Positions 1 to 6,775 of a DNA stretch of 10,100 nucleotides are shown piece by piece. The position numbers and the translations under genes were made by a program. The DNA is taken from assembly GCF_937876455.1 (NCBI RefSeq), contig NZ_CALFIG010000027.1:1-10100 (forward strand), read 5' to 3'. How positions within the stretch are numbered: position 1 is the first letter of the stretch; each line of letters opens with the position of its first letter. The stretch is from an uncultured Flavobacterium sp. (lineage in GTDB: Bacteria; Bacteroidota; Bacteroidia; Flavobacteriales; Flavobacteriaceae). Below the pieces are notes generated by a model that saw only the letters and a list, made by a program, of their open reading frames with translations, did not search any database and had not been told where the DNA came from.

Positions 1-264
1 AAAATTTGGGGGGGATTGTCTTACAGGAGAAGTTTTGAAGGTACACAATATTTAAATGGTGGTTTTGTGGCTGAACAAAAACTGCAATATGTTACACCAT
101 TTATAGGTGTTAATTACAAACAATTTATGCTTGCCTATTCTTACAACAAAGTATTAGGAAATGTTAAATTTGATAATGCAGGTTACCATCAAATTACCTT
201 AGGATTAAATCTATTCTGTAAAGATAAGCCATATGATTGTCACTGTCCAGCGGTGGTTAATTAA
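1..264 (+). CDS. PorP/SprF-like type IX secretion membrane protein, 3' end only
   Basis: An open frame enters from the left edge and ends at TAA 262-264, giving the last 87 residues. A TTG at base 16 is in frame, but codons before it continue the same protein (KIWGG then LSYRRSF), so the gene starts outside the window. The fragment has alternating beta-strand character: YVTPFIGVNYKQFMLAYSY, then HQITLGLNLFC. It ends in a short Cys-containing tail with C73, C80 and C82 of the visible part (CKDKPYDCHCP). This matches my recollection of PorP/SprF proteins, outer-membrane barrels of about 300 residues linked to type IX secretion and gliding in Bacteroidota. SprF-type proteins usually sit downstream of a large surface adhesin, which would lie left of the window. 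The family call is fairly secure; a specific role is not. Confidence 0.8.
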   Translation, partial: KIWGGLSYRRSFEGTQYLNGGFVAEQKLQYVTPFIGVNYKQFMLAYSYNKVLGNVKFDNAGYHQITLGLNLFCKDKPYDCHCPAVVN

Positions 265-272
265 TAAAAAAC

Positions 273-297
273 AATCTCGATTTTTCGGGATTTTTTT
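273..297 (+). terminator. Rho-independent terminator after the porP/sprF-like gene
   Basis: An 8-bp stem, aatctcga (273-280) with tcgggatt (285-292, one G-U pair), closes a TTTT loop and runs straight into a T tract to 297. It starts 9 bp after the stop codon at 264. An A-run at 266-271 could extend pairing with the T tract. Confidence 0.8.
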
Positions 298-310
298 ATA
301 GCAACTAGTT

Positions 311-826
311 ATGATAATAAAAGAAGTTAGAGGAAAATATCCACTTATTCCAGAAGATTGTTATGTGGCTGAAAATGCTACAATTGTGGGAGAAGTAACC
401 CTTGGCAGCTCTTGTAGTGTTTGGTTTAACGCTGTAATTAGAGGAGATGTAAATGCAATTAGTATTGGGAATAAAGTAAATATTCAAGATGGAGCTGTAA
501 TTCATTGTACTTATTTAAAGCATCCTACACAAATTGGTAATAATGTTTCTATAGGGCATAATGCTATTGTCCATGGTTGTACTATTCATGATAATGTATT
601 AGTAGGTATGGGGGCTATCATTATGGATGGTTGTACGGTTGAAAGTAATTCTATTATAGCCGCTGGAAGTGTGCTTACGCAGAATACGCATGTAGAAAGT
701 GGTGTTATTTATGCGGGCATTCCTGCTAAGAAAGTAAAAGAATTAAATACTAGTGATTTTGCTGGCGAAATAGACCGTATAGCAACTAATTATGTTATGT
801 ATTCTAGTTGGTTTAAAGAAGATTAA
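311..826 (+). CDS. Gamma-carbonic-anhydrase-family hexapeptide-repeat protein
   Basis: This 171-residue protein begins at ATG 311. It is a left-handed beta-helix of imperfect hexapeptide repeats from about residue 11 to 137 (NATIVG, VNAISIG, TQIGNN, VSIGHN, IIAAGS, VIYAGIPAK), followed by a short C-terminal helix. Three histidines sit where the metal ligands of gamma carbonic anhydrases are expected: H65 in VIHCT, and H83 and H88 in GHNAIVHG with the five-residue spacing of the family. RGD at 44-46 is also typical. Length fits the short YrdA/PaaY-like subgroup, whose members are trimers and often have unproven carbonic anhydrase activity, so metal binding is likely but catalysis is uncertain. 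The gene starts 14 bp after a terminator and no clear TAnnTTTG promoter is visible in that gap. It converges on murI, with a structured element between them. Confidence 0.92.
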   Translation: MIIKEVRGKYPLIPEDCYVAENATIVGEVTLGSSCSVWFNAVIRGDVNAISIGNKVNIQDGAVIHCTYLKHPTQIGNNVSIGHNAIVHGCTIHDNVLVGMGAIIMDGCTVESNSIIAAGSVLTQNTHVESGVIYAGIPAKKVKELNTSDFAGEIDRIATNYVMYSSWFKED

Positions 827-840
827 ACAAAAATGAATGC

Positions 841-902
841 CTGTTACTAGCCCAGATGGAAACGGCATCTCCCGATTTTTCGGGAATATAGTGAACAGCT
901 GG
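841..902 (+). ncRNA. Candidate structured RNA, three-way junction (Flavo-1-like?)
   Basis: This lies between convergent genes, 14 bp past the upstream stop codon. The + strand folds as follows. The outer stem is ctgttac (841-847) with gtgaacag (891-898) around one bulged G. Hairpin A is agatg (854-858) with catct (866-870), loop gaaacgg. Hairpin B abuts it: cccga (871-875) with tcggg (880-884), loop tttt. An alternative crossing pairing of ccag (852-855) with ctgg (899-902) could form a pseudoknot, at the cost of two pairs in hairpin A. No T tract follows, so it is not a simple terminator. Blocks tagccc, gatggaa, ggcatct and gaacagc recall a recurrent intergenic element I remember from Flavobacteriia genomes; Rfam's Flavo-1 motif is the named candidate to test. 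The strand is inferred from the block order. Function is unknown. Confidence 0.6.
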
Positions 903-912
903 TACCAATGTT

Positions 913-934
913 AAAAAAACACCCCTCTGGTTGT
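913..934 (-). terminator. Weak Rho-independent terminator after murI
   Basis: Read on the minus strand, acaacc pairs with gggtgt across an AGAG loop (five pairs and one A-G mismatch; 919-924 with 929-934) and is followed by seven T (919-913). It starts 5 bp past the murI stop codon at 940-942. The short, mismatched stem makes this tentative. Confidence 0.4.
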
Positions 935-939
935 AGCTT

Positions 940-1722
940 CTAAAAATCTTTTTGAATGACCTGAAAATTATTTCCTAGTAAGTTTTGCATGACTTCAGGT
1001 GGATTATTAATAAAAAAATGGTGAAAAAGAGCTGTATTTGGTTCTTTCTGAATTAATTGATTTTGTTCTAATATGTATTTTGTTTGACGGGCAACAGCTT
1101 CGCCAGAATCAATAATTTTGATATGTTTAGGAAGGATTTCTTTAATTTGAGGAATTAAGTACGGGTAATGTGTACAACCTAACACTAAATAATCAATATT
1201 TTCATCAATCATTGGTTGTAAATAACTTTTCAATAATTGTGTCATTTCTGTGGAATATAAATTTCCGTTTTCGATTAACTCAACGAGCCCATGTCCTATT
1301 TGTTCTATTATTTTAACTTGGGAATAGTTTTGTACTGTTTGATGAAAAAGTTCACTCGTTAGCGTACCTTTAGTAGCTAAAATACCAATTTTCTGTGTCT
1401 TAGAATGGAGAGCCGCAGGTTTTATAGCGGGTTCTATACCAATAAAAGGAATATCATAACTTTCTCTTAGTACTTTTATAGCATTTGTAGTAGCAGTGTT
1501 ACAAGCTACAATAATGAGTTTTGCATTGGCTTCTAAAAGAAATTCGGTATTTTTTTTACTGAGCGAAATGATTTCGTCTTTTGATTTTTTACCATATGGC
1601 GCGTTTTTGCTATCAGCAAGATATACTGTGCTTTCAAAGGGCAGTAAGGCATGAACTTCTTTCCAAATTGAAGTGCCACCCACACCAGAATCAAAAAGAC
1701 CAATAGGTTGTTGTGTATTCAT
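940..1722 (-). CDS. murI: Glutamate racemase MurI
   Basis: This 260-residue protein interconverts L- and D-glutamate in the cytoplasm, supplying D-Glu for the peptidoglycan stem peptide. The N-terminus reads PIGLFDSGVGG, with D11 and S12 in the substrate pocket. The two catalytic cysteines are present: C74 in VACNTATTNA and C183 in GCTHYPYL, with H185 beside the second. Length is normal for the family. I chose ATG 1720-1722. A longer frame reaches a TTG at 1749, but its extra nine residues would be encoded within the upstream terminator hairpin, and homologues begin just before IGLFDSG. The gene follows the OmpH genes in the same direction but is separated from them by a strong terminator and has its own -7-like box 4 bp before the ATG, so it is probably transcribed separately. 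Confidence 0.96.
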   Translation of the reverse strand: MNTQQPIGLFDSGVGGTSIWKEVHALLPFESTVYLADSKNAPYGKKSKDEIISLSKKNTEFLLEANAKLIIVACNTATTNAIKVLRESYDIPFIGIEPAIKPAALHSKTQKIGILATKGTLTSELFHQTVQNYSQVKIIEQIGHGLVELIENGNLYSTEMTQLLKSYLQPMIDENIDYLVLGCTHYPYLIPQIKEILPKHIKIIDSGEAVARQTKYILEQNQLIQKEPNTALFHHFFINNPPEVMQNLLGNNFQVIQKDF

Positions 1723-1726
1723 AAAA

Positions 1727-1734
1727 CAAATATA
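1727..1734 (-). promoter_or_regulatory. Candidate -7 box for murI (TATATTTG)
   Basis: The minus strand reads TATATTTG, an exact match to the Bacteroidota sigma-A -7 consensus TAnnTTTG. It ends 4 bp before the murI ATG, so the transcript would be leaderless or nearly so. No TTTG/TTG was found at the usual -33 distance; the nearest TTG (1747-1749) is only 12 bp away. The box directly abuts the T tract of the upstream terminator. Confidence 0.55.
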
Positions 1735-1770
1735 AAAAAAACTGCTCAATATTATTTAATATTGAGCAGT
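1735..1770 (-). terminator. Strong Rho-independent terminator of the envelope operon
   Basis: A perfect 13-bp inverted repeat, actgctcaatatt (1741-1753) and aatattgagcagt (1758-1770), encloses a 4-nt loop. On the minus strand it is followed by a run of T down to 1735. It lies 24 bp past the stop of the short OmpH gene (1795) and ends that transcription unit just before murI. Confidence 0.9.
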
Positions 1771-1794
1771 TCGTTTATTGTTAGTAGATTTCTA

Positions 1795-2307
1795 TTAATA
1801 ACCTAATTCTTTTTTAACGTCTACTAATAAATCTGTACCATCAGCAAGTAATACACCACTTCCTGTTGTTGAGTCTAATACATATTGAATTCCTTTTGCA
1901 CGTGCTACTTTTTGAATTGCTGCTTGTGCTTTTTCCATGATTGGTTTTTGTAATTCAATAGATTTTTGTTGTAAATCTTTTGATGCAGTATCTTGGTATT
2001 TTTGAATTCTAGCACCCATATCTTGCATTTCTTGAGAACGTGTTTCATTTACTGCGTCAGTAACTGTTTTTGCCTCAGCGTCTTGTTGATATTGTGCTAA
2101 TTTAGTTTGATATTCTTGTACCATTTTTTTGTACTCAGCATCATACGTGTCTTGTAATTTTTTTAATTGTGCTTCAGCTGCTTTCATAGCTGGGTTTGCT
2201 GTCATTAAATCTTGCACATTAATGTGTCCTACTTTAGTTTGTGCAGTAGCAAATTGTGTCCCTATGAATAATACTGTTGCTAATAATAGAGTCTTTACTT
2301 GTTTCAT
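1795..2307 (-). CDS. ompH: OmpH/Skp-family periplasmic chaperone (short paralogue)
   Basis: This 170-residue protein begins with a signal peptide (MKQVK, a hydrophobic stretch, then FATAQ, likely cleaved near residue 23). The mature part starts with the family motif KVGHINVQDL (25-34), where a first beta strand leads into the body. Residues about 43-135 are a highly charged, Gln/Lys/Glu-rich coiled coil, the tentacle region. The chain then returns to strands (GIQYVLDST, LLVDVKKELGY). Length matches Skp of other bacteria. Skp-type proteins are trimeric chaperones that hold unfolded outer-membrane proteins in the periplasm on their way to the BAM complex, consistent with its place after bamA. 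It lies 25 bp after a longer OmpH gene, and both share an A/T-rich leader built on TTAAATTAAA before the ATG. The strong terminator at 1735-1770 follows. Confidence 0.93.
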   Translation of the reverse strand: MKQVKTLLLATVLFIGTQFATAQTKVGHINVQDLMTANPAMKAAEAQLKKLQDTYDAEYKKMVQEYQTKLAQYQQDAEAKTVTDAVNETRSQEMQDMGARIQKYQDTASKDLQQKSIELQKPIMEKAQAAIQKVARAKGIQYVLDSTTGSGVLLADGTDLLVDVKKELGY

Positions 2308-2332
2308 TTTAATTTAATTTAATAAGGGTTAT

Positions 2333-3364
2333 TTAATTTTTCTTTGGTTCTTCTTTGTTTTCTTCTGTTTTGTTTTTTAACGCTTCTTTCTTTGCTTTTT
2401 GATCATCTAATACTTTTTGTCGAGCTTCAGCTTTTTCTTTTAACAATTGTGCTCTTTTTTCATCTGCTTCTTTCTTTTTTGCCGCAGCAGCTTCTTTTTT
2501 CTCTTGTAATATTTTTTCTCTTGCTTCTTTTTGTGAAGCAGTTGTAGTTTGATCTACTGTTTCTTTTTTATCAGTTTGTGCTGGTTCTAATTTTGCTTTT
2601 TTTTCGTCTAATGCTTTTTGACGCGCTTCCGCTTTTTCTTTTAATTGTGCAGTTCTTTTTTCATCAGCTTCTTTCTTTTTAGCTGCAGCGGCTTCTTTCC
2701 TTTCATCCAGTATTCTTTGACGTTCTTCTTTTTTTAAATCTTGTGTTTTTTCTTTTTCAAGAATTTCAGGATTTTCTTTTACATCAATTTCTCTTTGGTC
2801 TTTTGCTTCCTGAATTTTTTGTTGTTTTTTTGTTAGTTCTACTTTTCTTCCCGCACGTTCTATTGCTTTAAGAATTTGGTCACTAATATCAAATCTATCA
2901 GAAGTGAATAACATGGTTAAATCTGAAGATTTGTCAAAGATAAAATCATATTTTTGTTTTTCCGCATAATCTTGCACAATATTAAACACTTGATCTTGAA
3001 TAGGCTTAATTAATGCTCCTTTTTGTATAATTAAATCACCTTGTGGGCCAAATTTTTTTTGTTGGTAATCAAAAAGTTCTGTTTCTAAGGTTTTAATTTC
3101 TTCTTCTTTTTCTTTTATTAACTCTTTTGTTAGCAATACTTTTTCGGCCGCTAAGGTTTCTTTAAGTTTAGAAACTGTGTTTTTTTTTGCTTCAATTTCT
3201 TGTTTCCAAGTAGTTGCTTTTTGTTCTAATTGATTTTTTGCTTCGGCATATTCAGGTACCTTTTCTAATATGTAATCCATATCAATATAGCCAATTTTAG
3301 CTCCTTTCTGTGCTTGGGCAAAGAAAAAAGGTAAAGCAACTAGTAAAACAAAATATTTCTTCAT
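2333..3364 (-). CDS. Long OmpH-family periplasmic protein with duplicated charged tail
   Basis: This 343-residue protein has a signal peptide (MKKYFVLLVALPFFFAQAQ, cleavage near 19), then an ordinary OmpH/Skp domain at about 22-175: KIGYIDMDYIL at the start, a charged coiled coil at about 42-105, and strands around YDFIFDKSSDLTMLFT. Skp proteins normally stop there. This one continues for about 165 residues of Lys/Glu/Ala-rich helix with no visible fold. Within the tail, residues 218-258 and 285-325 are copies of each other (33 of 41 identical), both containing KEAAAAKKKEADEKR and KEKAEARQK. The tail may form a long coiled coil, perhaps contacting peptidoglycan or client proteins; that is inference. 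The gene lies 36 bp after bamA and 25 bp before the short OmpH paralogue. Low-complexity length variation between species is to be expected. Confidence 0.9.
   Translation of the reverse strand: MKKYFVLLVALPFFFAQAQKGAKIGYIDMDYILEKVPEYAEAKNQLEQKATTWKQEIEAKKNTVSKLKETLAAEKVLLTKELIKEKEEEIKTLETELFDYQQKKFGPQGDLIIQKGALIKPIQDQVFNIVQDYAEKQKYDFIFDKSSDLTMLFTSDRFDISDQILKAIERAGRKVELTKKQQKIQEAKDQREIDVKENPEILEKEKTQDLKKEERQRILDERKEAAAAKKKEADEKRTAQLKEKAEARQKALDEKKAKLEPAQTDKKETVDQTTTASQKEAREKILQEKKEAAAAKKKEADEKRAQLLKEKAEARQKVLDDQKAKKEALKNKTEENKEEPKKN
2390..2512 (-). repeat. Second copy of the 41-residue internal repeat in the long OmpH protein
   Basis: This encodes residues 285-325. It is 67 residues from its partner and matches it at 33 of 41 positions. 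The DNA differs at many synonymous sites (for example gccgcagcagc versus gctgcagcggc), so the duplication is not recent. Confidence 0.8.
2591..2713 (-). repeat. First copy of the 41-residue internal repeat in the long OmpH protein
   Basis: This encodes residues 218-258, starting ILDERKEAAAAKKKEADEKR. The linker to the second copy is Pro/Thr/Gln-containing (residues 259-284) and is the only clear break in the helical tail. Confidence 0.8.
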
Positions 3365-3400
3365 AATTATTTAATTTAATTTCAACTATCGTGCCAAATG

Positions 3401-6025
3401 TTAAAATTGTTGCCCGATGATGAAATGGGTTTGCCAACCACTTTTAATTGTACTTCCAGGAACAGGATCAAATCCATGAGCAAAATCAATTCCTAATAAA
3501 CCAAAGGCCGGCATGAACACTCTTAATCCTACACCTGCAGAACGTTGCATTTTGAAAGGATCAAACGTTTTAAAATTACTGTATGCTGCCCCAGCTTCTA
3601 AAAATGTTAGTGCATAAATTGATGCTGTTTGTTTTAGTGTAATAGGATATCTTAATTCCATTGAAAATTTATTATAAACTGTTCCGCCATCAGACGAAGA
3701 TAATGAATTATTTGGATATCCACGTAATTGAATTACTTCTCTACCATCTAATGAGTAGTTTGCTAGACCATCACCTCCTACAAAAAAACGTTCAAAAGGA
3801 ATTATACCTCTTGCGCTATTATAGGCTCCTAAGAATCCAAATTCAGCTCTAGTTCTTAAAACGAGTTGTTTGTATAATTTATTGTAGGCATCTACGCTAA
3901 ATTTTATTTTATAAAATTCTAACCAATTGTATTTTTGCTGATCTACTTTTGCTCTGTCGGCAATTGCTAAAGTATAATCGCTTTGTGGATTACCATCATT
4001 GTCTATATATGCACCTGTATAAACATATTGTCCATTTGCATTCGTATAGCCTGCGCCTGTATTTCTAAGTTTATAATCTGCTTGATTTCCTAAATTAGCA
4101 TAATCTATACCATTCCACAACGAGTAGGGTAAAGAGAATTTAGCAGATAAAGTTACATTTGATCCTGATGTAGGGAAAATAGGATTTATCCCTCGGTTGT
4201 CTCTAGTGATTGAAGTAGTAAACGATAAATTTCTAGAGGCTCCATTTCCAAAAGTAAACAATCCAGTGTTGTAATTATTTAAATCATAATATTGGAAAGT
4301 TATAGAATTAGAAATTGAAAAATAATCATCAGGTACGGTTAATCTTTTTCCATATCCTACAGTAATAGATGAAATATTAAAACTCTGATTTTTTGTAGTT
4401 TGTCTTAATGCATAATTATATAAAAATTGTTTGCTATAGGATAGTGATGTAAAGAAACTAATGGGTTTTTTACCACCTAACCAAGGTTCTGTAAACGATA
4501 AACTATATACTTGAAAATAGCTGCTCCCTTGCAATCTTAAAGACATTTTTTGACCGTCTCCCATAGGTAAAGGACGATATGCCTCTTTCTTTAAAATGTT
4601 TTTTAACGAAAAGTTATTAAAAGACAAACCAAGAGTTCCAATAAATCCTCCAGCACCATATCCTCCTTGCAGTTCTACTTGACTTGAACCTTTCTCTACA
4701 ACGGTCCATTCTAAATCAACAGTTCCTGCTGCAGGATCGGCATTTTTTGGTTCGGGACGAATAGCTTCTGGATCAAAAAATCCTAATTGACCTAACTCAC
4801 GAATGGTACGAATAACTAATTCTTTGTTCCATTTTTCCCCAGGTCTTGTTTTTAATTCTCTATAAATTACTTTGTCATTTGTTTTATCGTTTCCTTTTAC
4901 GGTAACATTATTAAAATAAGCTAAAGGACCTTCAGTAATTCTTATTTCAAAATCGATAGTATCGTTTTCTGTTCGTACCTCTACTGGATTGATATTTGAG
5001 AACAAATAACCATTATTTTGATATAAACTAGTTATGTCTTCAGGGTCTGGTGTAGAATTGTCTGATATTCTTTTTTGTAATAATACCCCATTGTAAACAT
5101 CTCCTTTTTTTATTCTAACAATACTGTTTAAAGATTGATTAGAATATACAGTATTACCTAAATAACGAATATCACCAAAATAATATTTTCTACCCTCTTC
5201 TACATTTACAGAAATATCAATTTTATTTGTTTTTTTGTTATAATTGACATTTTCACTGATAATGCGTGCATCACGGTACCCTTTTTCTTTGTATTTGTCA
5301 ATTAGTGTTTCTAAGTCTTCTTTATACTTATCTTTAACGTATTTTGAAGATTTAAATAATCTAGTAATTTTCTTTTCTTTAGTATTTTTAAAAGCTTTTT
5401 TAAGTTTTTTATCTGTGAATTGAGAATTACCCACAAAGTCTATAGAGTTAATTTTAACTTTATCTCCTTTGTCTATAAAAATAACCATGTCTACGTTTGA
5501 GTCTGTAGAATCTGCAAAAGTATTTATAGTTACTTTAGCGTTGTAATATCCGTCTTTTTTGAATTTTTTCTCAATGTAGTTTTTTGTGTTTGAAAGTAAA
5601 TTTTCATTCACAACTTTTCCTTTTTTAAGATCGGTGTCTTTAGTAAATTCTTCTATTTTTCCTTTGCGAATGCCTTTAAATTTAAAATCATTAAGTTTAG
5701 GTAATTCATACAAATTAAGCTCTAAAAAGATAGATTCACCTTCAATTTTTTTTACGAAGAAATTTACGTCGTTAAACAATCCTAATTTCCATAATTTTTT
5801 TACTGCACCGCTTATTTCTTCACCTGGAATTCTAATTTTACTTCCAATTTCTAATCCTGTAAAAGTAATTACCGTTTGTTCATTATAAGAAACTTTTCCT
5901 GTGACTTCAATGCCTGCCAAGGTATATTCTTTTCCTTTTTCTAATGCCGCTTCTTGTGCATTAGTTGTAACGGTTGCACTTAAAAATATAAAGGCTAATA
6001 CTAATACTATTTTTTTCTTAAACAT
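3401..6025 (-). CDS. bamA: Outer-membrane protein assembly factor BamA (Omp85)
   Basis: This 874-residue protein has a signal peptide (MFKKKIVLVL through TNAQ, cleavage near 24). Five POTRA-like domains follow at roughly 35-107, 111-187, 190-277, 281-365 and 369-446, with typical endings such as VNVEEGRKYYFGDI and IRITEGPLAYF. A beta barrel runs from about 450 to 874. Barrel hallmarks are TRDNRGINPIFPTSG (608-621), QLRGYP (766-771), which is the L6 RGF/RGY motif, and a C-terminal aromatic beta signal ending FIIGQQF. BamA inserts barrel proteins into the outer membrane. At 874 residues it is somewhat longer than the E. coli protein (about 810); much of this is a polar stretch at about 641-700, possibly an extended surface loop. 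It starts 5 bp after uppS and is followed by two OmpH genes, the classic partner order. Confidence 0.97.
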   Translation of the reverse strand: MFKKKIVLVLAFIFLSATVTTNAQEAALEKGKEYTLAGIEVTGKVSYNEQTVITFTGLEIGSKIRIPGEEISGAVKKLWKLGLFNDVNFFVKKIEGESIFLELNLYELPKLNDFKFKGIRKGKIEEFTKDTDLKKGKVVNENLLSNTKNYIEKKFKKDGYYNAKVTINTFADSTDSNVDMVIFIDKGDKVKINSIDFVGNSQFTDKKLKKAFKNTKEKKITRLFKSSKYVKDKYKEDLETLIDKYKEKGYRDARIISENVNYNKKTNKIDISVNVEEGRKYYFGDIRYLGNTVYSNQSLNSIVRIKKGDVYNGVLLQKRISDNSTPDPEDITSLYQNNGYLFSNINPVEVRTENDTIDFEIRITEGPLAYFNNVTVKGNDKTNDKVIYRELKTRPGEKWNKELVIRTIRELGQLGFFDPEAIRPEPKNADPAAGTVDLEWTVVEKGSSQVELQGGYGAGGFIGTLGLSFNNFSLKNILKKEAYRPLPMGDGQKMSLRLQGSSYFQVYSLSFTEPWLGGKKPISFFTSLSYSKQFLYNYALRQTTKNQSFNISSITVGYGKRLTVPDDYFSISNSITFQYYDLNNYNTGLFTFGNGASRNLSFTTSITRDNRGINPIFPTSGSNVTLSAKFSLPYSLWNGIDYANLGNQADYKLRNTGAGYTNANGQYVYTGAYIDNDGNPQSDYTLAIADRAKVDQQKYNWLEFYKIKFSVDAYNKLYKQLVLRTRAEFGFLGAYNSARGIIPFERFFVGGDGLANYSLDGREVIQLRGYPNNSLSSSDGGTVYNKFSMELRYPITLKQTASIYALTFLEAGAAYSNFKTFDPFKMQRSAGVGLRVFMPAFGLLGIDFAHGFDPVPGSTIKSGWQTHFIIGQQF

Positions 6026-6030
6026 GTTTA

Positions 6031-6771
6031 TTAATTAATTTGTTCGCTGGTTTTACCAAATCTTCTTTCTCTTTTTTGATAGCTTAAAATAGCTTCATGT
6101 AAATGAGCTTCTTTAAAATCAGGCCAAAGTACGTCAGTAAAATAAAATTCGGCATAAGCAATTTGCCAAAGTAAAAAATTACTTATTCTGTGCTCGCCGC
6201 TTGTTCTAATTACTAAGTCTACATCAGGTATGTTTTGTGTGTAAAGATGCTGATTTATAATTGATTCATCAATAGTGTCTATTGAAATTATATTATTTTT
6301 AACTTTTTCTGTTATTTTTTTAACAGCATTTATGATTTCGTCTCTAGAGCCATAACTAAGTGCAAGTGTCAGCGTCATAGCCGTGTTGTCTTTTGTTTGT
6401 TCCATAACATCCAGAAGTTCTTTTTTAACACCAGATGGCAAAGTATCAATGTTCCCAATAGTGTTGAGTCTAATGTTATTACTTTGAAGTGTTTTCAACT
6501 CCTTCTTCAACGCACTAATTAGTAATTTCATTAGTATATCTATTTCAATTTTAGGTCTATTCCAGTTTTCAGTAGAAAAAGTATACAACGTTAAGAATTT
6601 GATACCTAATTTTGCGCAAGCCTCAACAGTTTTTTTTACTGTTTTAGTTCCATTTTCATGACCAAAAGCACGCAATTTACCCTGTTGCTTAGCCCAACGT
6701 CCATTGCCGTCCATGATAATGGCCAAATGAGTAGGAAGGTTATTTTTATCTATTTCTTGATGTATTTTCAT
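6031..6771 (-). CDS. uppS: Isoprenyl transferase / undecaprenyl diphosphate synthase
   Basis: This 246-residue cis-prenyltransferase condenses isopentenyl diphosphate units onto farnesyl diphosphate, making the C55 carrier for peptidoglycan and surface polysaccharides. All signatures are present. LAIIMDGNGRWAK carries the catalytic Asp, D21. FGHENG follows, then TLYTFSTENWNRP (about 62-73). RTSGEHRISNFLLWQ, beginning at R189, holds the diphosphate-binding Arg residues, and E208 of AYAEFYF supplies the conserved Glu near the C-terminus. I chose ATG 6769-6771. A longer frame goes up to 6807 but would overlap the upstream gene by 32 bp and adds residues unlike the family. With this start the gap to the DUF6089-like gene is 4 bp, and the gap to bamA is 5 bp, strongly suggesting co-transcription. 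Confidence 0.97.
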   Translation of the reverse strand: MKIHQEIDKNNLPTHLAIIMDGNGRWAKQQGKLRAFGHENGTKTVKKTVEACAKLGIKFLTLYTFSTENWNRPKIEIDILMKLLISALKKELKTLQSNNIRLNTIGNIDTLPSGVKKELLDVMEQTKDNTAMTLTLALSYGSRDEIINAVKKITEKVKNNIISIDTIDESIINQHLYTQNIPDVDLVIRTSGEHRISNFLLWQIAYAEFYFTDVLWPDFKEAHLHEAILSYQKRERRFGKTSEQIN

Positions 6772-6775
6772 TTTT

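Noticed and set aside
165..172. TAAATTTG, an exact match to the -7 consensus, inside the porP/sprF-like coding region, as a promoter for the carbonic-anhydrase-like gene.
   Set aside because: It lies 138 bp upstream with a good terminator in between, has no -33 partner, and such matches are expected by chance in AT-rich coding DNA.
2129..2317. Plus-strand open frames opposite the OmpH genes (also 2344-2547) and opposite bamA and nadK.
   Set aside because: They are antisense shadows of well-supported genes, with compositions that reflect the complementary Lys/Glu codons and no recognisable family.
3390..3403. TAACATTTG on the minus strand just after bamA, as an internal promoter for the OmpH genes.
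   Set aside because: The spacer between TA and TTTG is three bases, not two, the TA is part of the bamA stop codon, and no -33 element was found.
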